A stretch of 64,000 bases of DNA from Syngnathus acus (taxonomy: Eukaryota; Chordata; Actinopteri; Syngnathiformes; Syngnathidae): the NCBI RefSeq assembly GCF_901709675.1, contig NC_051091.1, positions 7,474,967 to 7,538,966 of the forward strand, in the 5' to 3' direction. How positions within the stretch are numbered: position 1 is the stretch's first letter; every line of letters starts with the position of its first letter. The notes beneath the pieces are model-generated. The model was not told the DNA's origin. It saw only the letters and a list, made by a program, of their open reading frames with translations, and ran no database searches. Below, piece after piece: positions 17,614 through 30,496 of the stretch. The position numbers and the translations under genes were made by a program.

Positions 17614-20120
17614 ATGAAGACTCTGGTGCTACTGCTGCTGATGGCTCTGGCCTTGACATCTACCACTGCACAGAGTAAGTCAGATCATTAATTTGGTCAA
17701 TTTTCTACTTTTATAGTTTTTGCTTTGGTAAACTAATGATGTCATCGATTAGTCAAGGCAATTTTATTTATAAAGCACATTTCATCCTCGAGGCCACTGG
17801 TCCTATTAGGTTGATGTAGTTCTGAAAAAAAATAAACAAGCAAGTGTTGTGAATGACCATGACTAATATGACACACGTAAGACTTCTCATTGATTACAAG
17901 CATGCCCGTTTATTACATGTGTTTGGACAACTTATTAAGGGGAACATTTCATGCCTTGTGTCACACTGGCGCAATGATTTAATGTTTTTTTTTTCAGGTG
18001 CAAGAAAATAGTCATATTAAAATGGGGAAAAAATAGAAAAGGGGTACAGTATTTAAATAATGAAGTGCTGAATTAGGCACACAATTTAACCATATTTTTT
18101 ACTTGGAATAATTGGAATAAATAACTTAGAAATAATATTAATATTTAATGCTAGTCTTGTTTTTAAATAAGTGTACGTATACAAATGCAATAAATTGAAC
18201 TAGTAATTGAAAAACCAAAACTGTATTCACGGTTATGTTTCCATTCATTGTGTAAAAATAACATTAGTACACTGATTATCTGGATGTCCATCAACCACAT
18301 TTTGTCAAAGTGTAAACCAAAAAAACACACACACATACATGCACATGCGCACGTACACACTCACACACAGAGAAAAGGAAGGGTGTGGGATCTCATTCCT
18401 GCAGGGAAGCTTACAAATGTTGCAGCTCAGCTGATGGTCACATGAAAAGGCTTGAGGGGGATTGCAGGTCGTATGATTCGCCGAGCCTCAACCCCCCACC
18501 GCTCTCCTCAACTCAAAAATCATTGACCTCAATACTTGTAGGTGTATGGGTTCAAATAATCAATTAGGTTGAATACATCGTTCTAATATCTACTTTGAAA
18601 ATATGCCGTTATTTACACAGTTTTATACTCAATGCTTTTCATTTCAACAGTATCAACGATTACTTTGCGGTATTTTAAAATGTTAATTGAAGTCAACGTT
18701 CTTCCTTCCAGGGCCTCGAAGTCAGTTCACCCGTTACCGCTCATGGAACTCCCGCATGTACCCCGTGTGGAAGGACGGAGACCCAAGATTCAGAAATTGT
18801 TGGTCTGGTGAGGATGATCATTTGCTTCTGAGAAGACCACCAGTTTGAGATCATAAAGGTTGTAAAGTGATTTTTTTTGTCTTCATCTTCTTCAGGTGGC
18901 CCAGTCGCATTTGAGCTGAAGAACGACGCACCCACGCTGCTTGGAGCTAAATCAACCTTTAATATTAATCTGGTTTTCCCTGAAAACCAAACAGTGCTCG
19001 CCGATGGGCAGGTGGTGTGGGCGCGTAACTGTACCGTCGATGGTAAGTCCATTCGTCGTAAGATCCTGAAGTCAACCTGTTTCTTCTGCCCCTCCTGCAC
19101 AGCCAAATGTGGTAACCGAGGGAAACCTATTTGCAGGTCAACAATATCAGGCCGGCCAGGCGGTATATCCAGACCAAAGCAATGAGTTGACTGGTGTTTT
19201 CCCTGATGGCACGCCTTTCACCAGGATCCGGGACAGGCAGCCGCCCCGTTACGTCTATGTTTGGAAGACATGGGGTAAGACTATTGCTACAAAAATATCA
19301 AACCATAATTTAAAAAAATAAATAAAAGACCAAATAACTATACAAGAGATATTTGGGTAGTCAACTGATTACATTTGGTTAAGGAGTCTGTGTAGCTACT
19401 TTCTGAAGAGTACGTTCTAGGCAATAGTTCCTAATAATGATCACACGTGTTTCAGGAAAGTACTGGCAGGTGGCAGATGGACCCTCGTCTTCGCTCACCA
19501 TCTCAACAAATGATGCCTCCCTGGGCTCCTACAGCATGGAAGTTATCATCTATCACTGCCGTGGAAAAAACAAGTTCATCCCCCTTGGCTACGCCTCCAC
19601 GCTCTTCACCATCACTGGTGACCCATCAAATTATGTGGAACCTTTTATATTATCTTAAATATCATAATGACATTTGTATTATATCTCTGCATCATCAGAT
19701 CAAGTTCCCTTCACCGTATCTCTGGCTCAAGTCAATGACATAAACCAAGATGACTCCAACTTCATCCAGAACCGAGCCATTGCTTTCAATGTCGACCTTC
19801 ACGATCCCAGCCAATACTTGAGCAGCGCTGATATCAGCTTCAGTTGGGATTTCGGCGACAGCACCGGAACTCTGATCTCCAGGGAGCGCAGTGTCACGCA
19901 CACATACATGTCAGTGGGGACCTTCAAACCACAAGTGGTCTTGATGGCGAGCATCCCCAATGGTTGTTTAACCCCAACTGCTGGTAAGATTTTAAATGTG
20001 GAAATGTCACGAAGGTTGGTCATATGGTACATGAGCAATATGATGGGTTTTATGGCACCCTCAATTACACTGTCGGCACATTAAAATTTATGTCTAGGCA
20101 ATAAAAAATAATGGCCGTGC

Positions 20121-20197
<77 letters not shown>

Positions 20198-22692
20198 GTA
20201 TATACGTATGTGTATGTATTCTGCACTTTTTTGAAGTATTTCTTTTCTATTTATAATGTAAAGAAATGAAAAGCATTTGGCCATAAAATTAGGTACACCT
20301 GCACGAGACAACAATACAAGAGCTGTATCAGAAAAGTATAGTGCTATGAATATAACTAGTGATAATAGTGATAACTTTTAATTGAGGCTATTAATGTAAT
20401 TTAACAATATTGTTGTGTTTTTAGTTTGCACTGCATCATAGTGAAGGCTCTTTCTATGTCATATGATACAGCTCCAGTCGTGACTCCAGCAGCCGACCCA
20501 GCAGCTGACCCAGCAGCCGACCCAGCAGCCGACCCTGCAGCGGCAGCGGTCCCCGCCCCTGACACTGACCCAGCAGCAGCGGTTGATGAGCCAGTCCCTG
20601 ACGCCACTCCAGTCGAGGCCTCCGTGCAGCCGGCCGAAGCCGCCGACGCAGAGGTCGCAATTGACGAAGGAGCCGAGGAAATTGAGACTGTCTCAGCAGC
20701 ACCCGCACCGATCGACACTGCGGCCGTTGCTCCGGCAGAACAAGACCCAGCCGCCACTGCCGCTCCCGGCGCAGAGGTTGACGCTGCTGCAGAAGATGTA
20801 GCTGCAGCTGAAGACACAACAGAGGTTGAAACTGCCGTTGTGGATGAAACTGCCGTTGTGGATGAAGCTGCGGAGGATGAAGCTGCGGAGGATGTGGCTG
20901 TGGTTGCCGCTGTGGCGACAGTCGCCCCTGAAGTTACCATAGCGGCGGAAGACAACGCTGTGGTGGCTGGTGCTGCTGCTGAAGACACTGCAGAGGTGGT
21001 TCAGGCTGAAACAGAAGCCGCCATTGCTAATGTCGTCGTCCCCGCAGCCACTGAGAGCACCACTGTAGAAGAAGCAGAGGCAGCTGATGCTGAGGCAGAA
21101 ATGAGTGAGACTGACAACGATGTTGCTGTTGCCACGGCAGCTCCAGAAGGTGTGTTAAAAAACGTTTTTTTGTTTTTTGAGGTATTTGAGTGGGGCACCA
21201 GCATTCAGACTACAAACAATGCAAATTCTCCACTGCGCAACTTTGATTTCAGCGGCCGATGAAGAGGTTCTAACCGAAGGAGAAGTCCAAACTGAAGTCG
21301 AAGTAGATACAGCACAAGTTGCCCTTGTTGTGGTCAAAAGACAAGCGCCAGAAGTTTCCGCCGACTGCATGGTCTACCGTTACGGCTCCCTTATCACTTC
21401 TGTTGATGTCGTCCGTAAGTCATAAAACAAGAATTCTAAGCTCAATAGAAACAATATCGGCTTATAATGCTCTCTTAATTTTGTTCATGCAGAGGGAATT
21501 GAAAGTGTCGAGATTGTACAGATGTCCAATGTTGTGTCACTGGTCACTGAACTAGCTCAGAATGCTGTGGATGTCACAATTAGCTGTCAAGGAAGGTGAG
21601 GGATTAATTTGCATTCAAAATCAGTGATGTCACATTTTCAGACAAATGTACTGAAAATTCTGGAATATGTGCATCTCAAAATGCTTTTTGTTGATATTTT
21701 CTGATCTTTGCCCTAGTTTACCAAGTGAGGTCTGCACAGTCATTTCCGATGCTGACTGCATCACACCAATGGAAACGGTCTGCGGTGCAGCCACGCCCTC
21801 TCCTGACTGCCAAATGGTCCTTCGCCAGTTCTTCAATGACTCAGGCGTTTTCTGTCTCAATGTCTCCTTGACCAACGATGTCAGTCTTGCCATGGCGAGT
21901 GCCCGTGTCAGCGTGGCAGTAGGTGGGGGAATGAAACACACATTAAAGTCACTCACTGATTGAATTGTTTACTCATTTGTGTAATTTGCTTCCCATCATA
22001 GCCTCTGGTGGTTCTCCAGCTGGAACTGCCGCCATAATTTTGGGTGTGATGGTTCTTGCCTGCGTGGTGTGCTGTGTCGGGTTGATGTATAGGTGAGCTA
22101 CCACATTTTGGGGCATTAAAATAAATTCAAATATATATAAGCAGACACAAAAAAAATCCTAAAAATATATTAACTTTGATCATATACTGTATGGGCTCAT
22201 GGGTTCATATAGTGGTTCATATTGTGAACCTTATTGCAGCTGCACGATAATGCCCAGCAACTGCGGGCCTTCTGCCAACCTTAAACAAGATAAGTAGTTA
22301 TTTATTTCATCGGGTCATAAACAACACCATTGGGAGAGCAGTGGTTCACGCAGCTCAATTTCCACTCAATCACTTCTTCACGTTTGCTCCAGAATCGACA
22401 GGTAATTTGTTGTAGGTGTAATCAAGTAAAAAGTTTGACTTTTCATTAAAAAAACAACAGAGGGGGATCCATGCGGGACTTTAAAGCAGCATTCTCATCT
22501 ATAAGGTGAAATCTCATTCCCTCTCATCTTTAAATGACTTCAAGCAGGCGCTTCAAGCAGTACCAGCCCCTGAGCGAAGACAACAATGGCGGCCGCTCTG
22601 CAGTAACGTCAGCGCCTTTGCTGCTGTGGAACTTGCTGATGCGACAGTCGCCCGGAGAGAGCCGCCCACTGCTTCAGGGGAGGATTGTGTAA
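17614..22692 (+). CDS. pmel: Premelanosome protein (PMEL/gp100)
   Basis: Twelve exons (17614-17674, 18712-18807, 18896-19042, 19137-19274, 19456-19617, 19699-19983, 20442-21149, 21253-21414, 21493-21595, 21717-21922, 22002-22092, 22548-22692) give 2304 nt, or 767 aa; human is about 661. Order: signal peptide MKTLVLLLLMALALTSTTAQ; N-terminal and core-amyloid region with FVYVWKTWG-like YVYVWKTWG; PKD domain with DISFSWDFGDSTGTLISR; an acidic Ala-rich repeat region (about residues 297-532); convertase site KR at 561-562; kringle-like domain with YRYGSLITSVDVV and paired Cys; a transmembrane helix; and a cytosolic tail ending SRPLLQGRIV, comparable to the sorting signal near ENSPLL in human. PMEL forms the functional amyloid fibrils on which melanin is laid in melanosomes. 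AATAAA lies at 22761-22766. Teleosts carry two copies, and I cannot tell pmela from pmelb. Confidence 0.95.
20124..20191. repeat. (TA)n microsatellite in pmel intron 6
   Basis: About 34 AT dinucleotides in a row between pmel exons 6 and 7, continuing as imperfect TACATATG-type sequence. Open frames through it are artefacts of the repeat. Confidence 0.95.
20281..20336. repeat. Dispersed repeat fragment with TTAGGTACACC motif
   Basis: The segment contains AAATTAGGTACACCTGCAC followed by AATACAAGAGCTGTAT, which I recognise as a piece of a common fish dispersed repeat. A related TTAGGTAC pair occurs at about 52407-52440 in mmp19. The family is not named. Confidence 0.4.
20489..20536 (+). repeat. 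Four 12-bp tandem units encoding Ala-Asp-Pro repeats in pmel
   Basis: Four consecutive 12-bp units of the form GCAGCYGACCCW at 20489-20500, 20501-20512, 20513-20524 and 20525-20536 encode AADP four times. The remainder of the exon is a looser Ala/Val/Glu/Asp-rich region, including a duplicated VVDETA pair near 20840. This occupies the position of the amyloid repeat domain of PMEL. Confidence 0.9.
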
Positions 22693-23994
22693 ATGTCAAC
22701 ACCACAATGCACAAAATGTCTGATTACCATATTTACCTATATACTCTGTGATCATCTTGAAATAAACAAGAAAGCCAACCCCATTATGAAGATGGGAAAA
22801 AAACCTCAGCAATTTTGGTGTCTGTGATATTTATTTTGGCTTACAATATTTATAAACACTGACCATGATTTTTGGCCTTATTGTATATATCGCCTAAATT
22901 GAAAAATCAAGATTTACTAAATTGTCCACATGTAATCAGTTCTTACATATCACAGAGCACTGGTGTTGTAATGTGAATAAAATGGAACTTTATCACATTA
23001 ACATGTTTGTTTGTCTATTGAGTCTTTCATAAATATTTTTTTTTCTCCATGTAAGGTGACCTTTAGTGTCAAATAAAATATATTATTAGTATTATTATTT
23101 TTATTATTAGATTTACTCATTATTGACTCTGATGATCAACAAAATATTTCTTATTAAGTCTTTGTGCATCCGGACACCAATTGTCCCATGGACAGTCCTC
23201 AGTCCTGTGGTTGAAGACCACTGCTTACTCCAGAAAAGAACTCGATAAAATATGTGCATACCTTGGGATGCATGTGTCAGGCAGCATGTTACTAACATGT
23301 TTGTCACATGACTTATTGTGACCCTGGAAGAAATGCTGACGTCAGTGTAGGAAAAACATTTCATTAAGGAGGCCAAATGAATGGAACAAATATGGTTAAT
23401 AAATGACATTGAGAGCAAACTGCATGAGTCAGTTTGCTAATAAAGAAGCTTGCGCTTTGTCCTCATGTCTGATTTGAAGATAATTGGGAAGCATCAGGAG
23501 GCACCTTGTCCAAGCTACACAATGGCCTCCCTCGTTGCCGTACCTTACAACCGCCCCACCCCCCAAATGGTCTATGTCTTCCAGCACAGCATTACTCTGA
23601 TTGCTAAACACAGCAGCCATTGATCAACTGATGGCCTCTTGCTTTCCATTTTGAACTACAGAAGCACCCGACCAAACGACCACCCTGCTTTGGGAATCAT
23701 TTTCCACAGCTCAGACTACAACATCAGGTTGGTCAATTTGAAGTCATACGCATCATACCAAGATGATTCAATCAATGTCAGAGAGGTACAGCACCATGAT
23801 TTGTCCGCCATGTCTACCAAGGCCAGATTGACAAATTAGATCTTATCTCAAAGCAGTTATCAAATTTAAAGCTCCGTGCATTTACCATATAAGATCCATA
23901 CATGTTTCTTTATGTTATTTTACCCACTGAGCCAAAACCCTTTTTATGTCCCCGAGTTGATGATATCTCGATACCCATTAAGATATGAAACCTG

Positions 23995-24007
23995 ACACAC
24001 ACACACA

Positions 24008-24069
<62 letters not shown>

Positions 24070-24080
24070 CACATACACAC
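23995..24080. repeat. (CA)n microsatellite
   Basis: About 86 bp of nearly pure CA dinucleotides with a few T and G interruptions. Confidence 0.97.
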
Positions 24081-25616
24081 ATGGAAACAGAGATTGTAGC
24101 TCGATCCTGTCGATGATTGGATTTATGGTTCCTCTGGGGTTTCTCTGAGAAACAGAAGGCTCAATCCCTAATGGGAACATCTGGCAAGGGGTTGTGTTAC
24201 TAGTACAGCTGAGATCCCCCCCTAAAAAAATCATCAAGTGTGATGCTTTTGAATGAGTATTAGCTCCTGATGCACCAAAGTGTGATACCACACGTATGCA
24301 CGTTGGAAATTGATGTTTTAAGAAGATGAAGAAGAAGAACAAGAAGGACATAAGAAGAGAAAGTCAATCGCCATGAGCAGATCAAGAGTACAGGACATAG
24401 GGGGAAGGGAATGCTACAGAGCAATGCTGGTTGATTAGATTTCATAAGACAAATATAGACACAGGCCATTCCCAACACAACGCCAGACCTCTGTGGTAGA
24501 AGGCTTGCAGGATCGGATGGAAGAAAAAAAGAAATGCTAATGAAAAGGTCAGTTACATTTGTTACAAGGACAGAAATGGAATAGGATAGTTATTTTTGTA
24601 CAAATGCTCCAGAGGAAACCCAACACTTATATTTATTCAGAAACAGTGATAAGTAAATTCTCTATTAAGTCTCTTTCAAATGAAAATACTGTGTAAGATA
24701 TGAGAGTTTGCAGCAGAGCTGATCAATATCGTGCCACACCCAGTTACCACTGAGCATGCTCAGAATGATGTCAACTTTATAATGGAATGATAGCCCAATT
24801 AAAATGTCTATAGAGCACACAGCCACCACTTCAGAGGACGGTAAAGCCACAACTCAGATCAACCCATTAACCCCAGCAAAAAGTCGAAATGATCGATAAT
24901 ATCCGGAATACATGCGCTTGTGAGGTCTCACTTTAAAAGTAGTGTTCAGTACATCCCAAATGAAAATGCTCTTCACGTTCATTTGTGATAAGAATCACAA
25001 AACGTGGTGTGGATTCAACTTTATCTGTTCTAATCGGCAGGCATTTTTCTCTAAACAGTGATATTATATTCCTAAGTGATCCGTGTTCATTCCCTCTGGT
25101 GTGTTTGACTGGTGCGGCTTACTGGATGTAAAGCATAAAAGCTATTGAATAACTGCAGAGTCATGGCGGTGCCACAGACGCCCAAGACGTCAATTAAGTA
25201 TTGAATTCCTGTAAAAGGAGAGGCAGTGGAAAAAGAGAGAGAGAGCGAGGGAGATAAGTGGAAAAATGAAAGAAACAGGACTGAACTCAGATTGTCTCAT
25301 TAAGACATCAGCATGATATTTGAAAAATGTAAAATGCATTACAAGCATGTGTGGAATATGGATGAAGGAATTAAAATGGGCTGTGCCCACCCGCCTGAGA
25401 CAGGAAAGGATGGTCGTGAGGAGACATCTTGAGAAATTGAAGCAGTAATGTGATGTCCTCTTGTTAAAAAGGGTGGAGCTGTCCAGACAAAGTGGTGCTG
25501 GAAGGACACAGCGGCAGACTCTCTCTCTGTGCGGAAGGGAGTGGCCTGGGCCGACATGCCGGGGAGTGATGGAAAAAGGATGGGAGGGGGTGAGGAATTA
25601 CGAGCCGCTGTGCGAG

Positions 25617-25624
25617 TATATAAA
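25617..25624 (+). promoter_or_regulatory. TATA box of prph
   Basis: TATATAAA lies 80 bp upstream of the prph ATG, which would place the transcription start near 25645-25655 and give a short 5' UTR. TATA-driven promoters are usual for tissue-specific intermediate filament genes. Confidence 0.75.
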
Positions 25625-25703
25625 CCTCCAGCACTGGTTTGAGGACAGTCTCCAAGCCTCACCACTCTTCGTTCTCGCAAGCGATCAGACCAAGACACCA
25701 AGC

Positions 25704-28700
25704 ATGAGCCATTCTTCCATGCAATCCTCCACTTCTTACAGGCGCACCTTCGGGAGCCCACACCCTATCCCCATGTCTTCTTACTCCAGCGTGTCCTCTC
25801 GTCCTTCCGTCGGCGGGGGACGCTACATGCGCTCCGTGTCACCCATGGTGTCCTCCCGCTCCACCACCTACCACCAACAGCGTTCCCGATCCAGTGTCCA
25901 GCCCCAACGCCTCACCTTTGACAAGGTGGATTTTACCATGGCCGAGGCCATCAACCAGGAGTTCCTCACCACCCGCAGCAACGAGAAGGCCGAGCTGCAG
26001 GAGCTCAACGACCGCTTCGCCAGCTTCATCGAGAAGGTGCGCTACCTGGAGCAGCAGAATGGTGCACTGCAGCAGGAGCTGACCCAATACAAAGGTCAGC
26101 ACCAACAAGGCCAAGCCAACCGGGCCACCGAGATCTTCCAAGACGAGCTGAGGGAGATGCGGCGCCAGATGGACGCCATCGGCAAGGAGAGGGACCAGTA
26201 CCAACTGGAGAGGGACAACCTGGCTGAGGACCTGGGCCTCCTAAAGCAGAGGTTAGTACCGACTTAGGACACCCAGAATTTCGGTAGATAGCTCACTCAA
26301 GAGATAAATAGGGCGTGGTCCATCAACAGACTGCTGCGTCATGCTACAGGTCATGACTGTGCATCAGCTTATTAAAACGCAAAGGAACAAGATGTAGTTG
26401 GTGCTCAAGTATTTTCGGAGCTATATTAATAATTTAAACACTAAAGGACCCCAAGTTTGACTTCCTCAATCAATATCAACACACCACACCATGTATGTGA
26501 ATTTTCAATGACATGCATCGCGCTTGCATAGCTGAGAGGAGAGTGACCAGACAAAGGGTGGGGTCAGTAGAGGAGCAGGAAGGAAATGGATGATACAGGG
26601 AAAAAAAAAAATCAATGTGACTCAGTGACTCCATTAGTTGAGTTTTCACCGTCCCTTTGCGCTGATTAAATGGTGCCGGAGACCCCATTAGAAGAAAAGG
26701 CCCCCTATAACCCAACATGAATTAAAGATGAGGGAACCATGTGACACTTTCCTGCTAATCTACTTAATGTTCAGCCTCGGCATGATTCTACCCAGACAAG
26801 AGGGCTGAAGCAACGATCATCAATCAAATGGAGAGAAAATCCAGGGCTGAGCAAACTTTTTTTTTCAATTTAGGTGATGTACAGTACCAAAAAGTGACTC
26901 ATCACAACATTTAGGATTGTAAATATTTATGACAACTTTACATTAGAATCCACATGGTTGTCATTTCGACATGCTCACGGGCCATTTTGTAGATTTCCTC
27001 AGAGAAATAAAAGATGGGGGAGCATAGTTAACCTTATAAAGAGACATGGTGACCTTATTGAACTGCATTAGTGGAAAAGCATCAGCTGGTGTTCCCACGA
27101 GGCACACTCCCAAAATCCTTTTACGGGACAGTGAATCAACAAATTGATCCAGAGTGCCTTTTTCCACTAGCGAAATACCCTTTGTGTAAAAAGATTAGTA
27201 GCGTGTCTAAAGAATGTGCTTGTGTGTGTGTGTGCATTTGTGTGTTTCTTCTAGGCTGGATGAAGAAGCTCAGAAGAGGGCAGATGCTGAAAATAACCTT
27301 ACAGCCTTCCGCAAGGTAAACACAGTTTACTACGTTGAAAGACACAAAGAGATAGATAGACAGATATTTTTCATGACTTCAGTCCTGGAACTTTTCTGAC
27401 ACTTCTGCTAATATCTGAATACCTGAATATGTGGCATCACCTGTTCTGAGATGAATACATTTAATATATATGTATCATTATTTAAAAAAAAAAAAAAACA
27501 ACATTTCTTTTGTACTGCAGAATGTTTGCCTTTATAGAATATCCTGCATAATATGGACGCGCGCAATGACTATTTTAATTTTTAAAAAAAACAGGATGTG
27601 GATGATGCCACATTATCCCGTCTGGAGCTGGAGAGGAAGATCGAGTCCCTAATGGATGAAATTGAATTCCTCAAGAAGATGCACGATGAAGTACGTGCAA
27701 ATCATACATATGACTTCTTTTTTTTAACTCTTCTGTCCTTGAAGCATTATTTAAATGAGCTTTGAACATTTGATTTCATTTTGATAATCAGTTACTAAAA
27801 ATGTGAGTGCTCGTCGTGACATGGCTCAACAATTTCCTTTTTCTTGATATTTTAGGAAATCCAGGACGTTCAAGTGACCGTGCAAACCCAGCAGTTGAGG
27901 ATGGAGACAGTGGACCACGCCACCCGACCTGATCTCACTGGTGCTCTGAGGGACATCAGGGCCCAGTATGAAACCATTGCGACAAAGAACATGCAAGAAT
28001 CTGAGGAGTGGTACAAGTCCAAGGTTGGCAACAACACACGTAGACACAAAACACACACTCAAAGATGCACTAATGATTGTATTGTTATCGTCGTGTGTAG
28101 TTTGCAGATTTGACTGAATCTGCCAAGCGCAATGGTGACGCTCTGAAGCAGTCCAAGCAGGAGGCCTCAGAGTCCCGAAGGCAGATCCAGTCCCTGAACT
28201 GTGAGATTGATGCATTGAAGAACACGGTGAGGAGAACATTTTATCTTGACCTCAGATGACATGAGCTGCCCCATATAACCATCTCACCGCATGATTCCAG
28301 AATGAAGCACTCCTGAGGCAGATGCGTGACATGGAGGATCAGTTTGGCAATGAAATCGCAAGCTACCAAGACAACGTCGGCAGACTGGAGGACGAGATCC
28401 GTCACCTGAAGGACGAGATGGCTCGTCACCTCCGGGAGTACCAGGACCTCCTCAATGTCAAGATGGCTCTGGACATTGAAATTGCGACTTATCGTAAACT
28501 GCTGGAAGGGGAGGAGAGCAGGTGAGCTTGGGCTTGTTTTAGTTTTAATGATATTTAACAGCAAATGAGTGGCCTGAAACTTTGGTTGCATTTCTTCTTC
28601 AGGATCACCATGCCTCTCCTCAATATAGGCATGGCAAATCACTTTGGTGAACGTGGTGAGTTTTTTTTTTGTTTTGTTCAGAAAGCAGACAATTAAGTTC

Positions 28701-29148
28701 TCAACTGCTAGAAGTTGTTGTTTTTACCACTGTAAATGAAGGTCACGCGGGTTAAACTCATTAATAGACCAAAATAAATACGGTTAGCAGGGTTAGCGAT
28801 ACTCTGTACTATTTCATATAACTCTGAAAAAGTCTGCAACCCTTGTGAGAATTAGAACAATTCACAAAATGGATGGATAGATATTAACTGCAGTAAATTG
28901 TATTTCAGATTTTGAACCCAGACCAGAGAGTGGCACCAAGAAGACTGTCGTGATAAAGACAGTTGAGACTAGAGACGGACAGGTATAGATAATAATATTG
29001 TATTCAAAAGAACCTCTTACTCATATTCGCAGTGCTCTAACCTGTCAAAACCTTAACGGTATTACCATAATTGTCTCATCAGGTGGTGAAGGAATCCAAG
29101 ACTGAGAGAGATTCGGGCCACAGTGATAAAGATGACAAGGACAACTGA
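25704..29148 (+). CDS. prph: Type III intermediate filament, peripherin (plasticin)
   Basis: Nine exons (25704-26251, 27255-27315, 27595-27690, 27856-28023, 28101-28226, 28301-28521, 28603-28655, 28909-28982, 29083-29148) give 470 aa, the length of human peripherin. The head begins [19 protein letters not shown]; the rod starts at [20 protein letters not shown] and ends at the helix-termination motif [16 protein letters not shown]; the tail has [15 protein letters not shown]. The 168-nt fourth exon (56 codons, versus 54 as I recall for vimentin) and the SYRRTFG head favour peripherin over vimentin or desmin. It forms 10-nm filaments in peripheral and sensory neurons; fish plasticin is known from growing optic axons. 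AATAAA occurs at 29262-29267. Human PRPH also lies on 12q13, near MCRS1. A desmin or vimentin-like paralogue remains possible. Confidence 0.82.
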
Positions 29149-30496
29149 GAGGAACCTGACTTGATAATGTGAAGGCCTGTGCCATTAGAAGAGCTAAAAA
29201 GCATAAGAATAAAAAAAAAAAAGAGTAAAACTCCTTAGTGTTTCATTGTCTAGCAAAGAGTAATAAAATGTAGGTGCAAAGTGAAATCAATACATTTTGA
29301 CTGGTGTGTCACTTGGTGCTATTGCAGCCACCCAGCTATGTCATCTGTGTGACAAAGCAGAACTGTAACTCGAACAGCATACCAGATGAGGCCTTCATTT
29401 GCAGTGCAATCTCATGGCATCCTTTGATGGCCACATTTGTAGCTTGTTATGTGGAAAATAGAATAGCCTCAATTTGCATTATTGCTTTACATACCATCCT
29501 CAGTAAATAGAAAAATCTCCTTCCAGGAGGGCTTTGCTGTCCACATCTATTGACTATATCGAAAAAAGAAGAAAAATGTGAAACATGGGGGGAAAAAGTG
29601 ATGGGAAAAAATGTAATGTCCGAGCTTTGAATGGCTGTGTGATTTAACACAATGAAGCGCCACATAATTGCAAATAAATTAACCTTGAGCAAGTCTTATG
29701 TTTCTGTCGATTGCTTCATGTGAATTTTATTTCATTTTGACATTTTTAATTAAAAACTTTGAGATTTTATTGTCAAAGTAATATACTGTGCTGTGCTGTG
29801 TAGTACTGTACAGTTTTGTTTAAAAATGGTAGTTGAGTAATCCAGACGCTAGATGGCAGTAATGCGTAATTTTGGGCTTTCCACTCACTTTGAAAATCCC
29901 AAGAAGAACACCACACAATGATGACATCCGGTTTCGTTCGCTTCTTGGCGCCAAATTTGCAAAGCTGATGGCAGGTCTTGCTCCTACATTTACTAGTAGT
30001 AACTAGGTAACTAGTTTAGCATGACACACTTTTCTTGATAATATTTCTTACATTGTGAAGCTTCGCAGTTGACACCACCAGGGAACGAATTAAACGACTA
30101 CTACTACGTGAGTAAAAAACTTGTTTTATGCTACTACATGGATGATGTAAAGTAAACAGTCACTGGTCACATTAGGTTCCAAAGCTCGATATTGTAAAAG
30201 ATCTAAATACCTAAAATGAAATCAGGTTTAAGGGCTGTAAAAGTTCCCTCTCACCTTTGACTAACACTGTCAGATATTTTTAAAATATGGTACAGAATAC
30301 CTGATAGTTTTATTTCAGCGTGTGTTCCTAATGATGTGGTGAATGTCAATAACACTGTTGTTGCATATGACTATGATTTCTAATTATAAAAATTTGCCTA
30401 TCATCAAGAAACAAAGTTCATTTTATTTTCAGTCAGTAGAACGTTTTGACCATTATTCTCTTTCTTTATGTGTTCTTGCAGAAGGCGTTATTCAGG
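29149..30496. other. prph 3' UTR and timeless promoter/5' UTR
   Basis: The prph 3' UTR (polyadenylation signal 29262-29267) is followed by AT-rich spacer. A GC-richer patch at about 29915-30110 is the likely timeless promoter and noncoding exon 1, which ends at 30107 before GTGAGT. The next exon begins at 30482, 15 bases before the ATG. Confidence 0.65.
29945..29954. promoter_or_regulatory. Palindromic E2F site upstream of timeless
   Basis: TTGGCGCCAA followed by AT is a two-sided match to the E2F consensus TTTSGCGC. It lies about 160 bp upstream of the end of the presumed noncoding first exon. TIMELESS expression peaks in S phase in vertebrates, which fits E2F control. Direct binding is inferred. 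Confidence 0.6.

Larger units (their letters stand above)
22693..25703. other. Intergenic region pmel-prph
   Basis: The pmel 3' UTR with AATAAA at 22761-22766 comes first, then about 2.8 kb of AT-rich sequence with a long CA microsatellite at 23995-24080 and GA-rich stretches near 25230, and finally the prph promoter. The ORFs between are short and show no conserved protein. A TATA box lies 80 bp before the prph ATG. Confidence 0.6.

Noticed and set aside
20401-20988. 195-aa antisense Ser/Ala/Thr-rich ORF over the pmel repeat exon
   Set aside because: The low-complexity GCN-rich DNA stays open in several frames; the plus frame joins in phase with pmel exons 6 and 8.
23995-24080. Regular repeats as a CRISPR array
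   Set aside because: It is a CA microsatellite without spacers, in a vertebrate genome.
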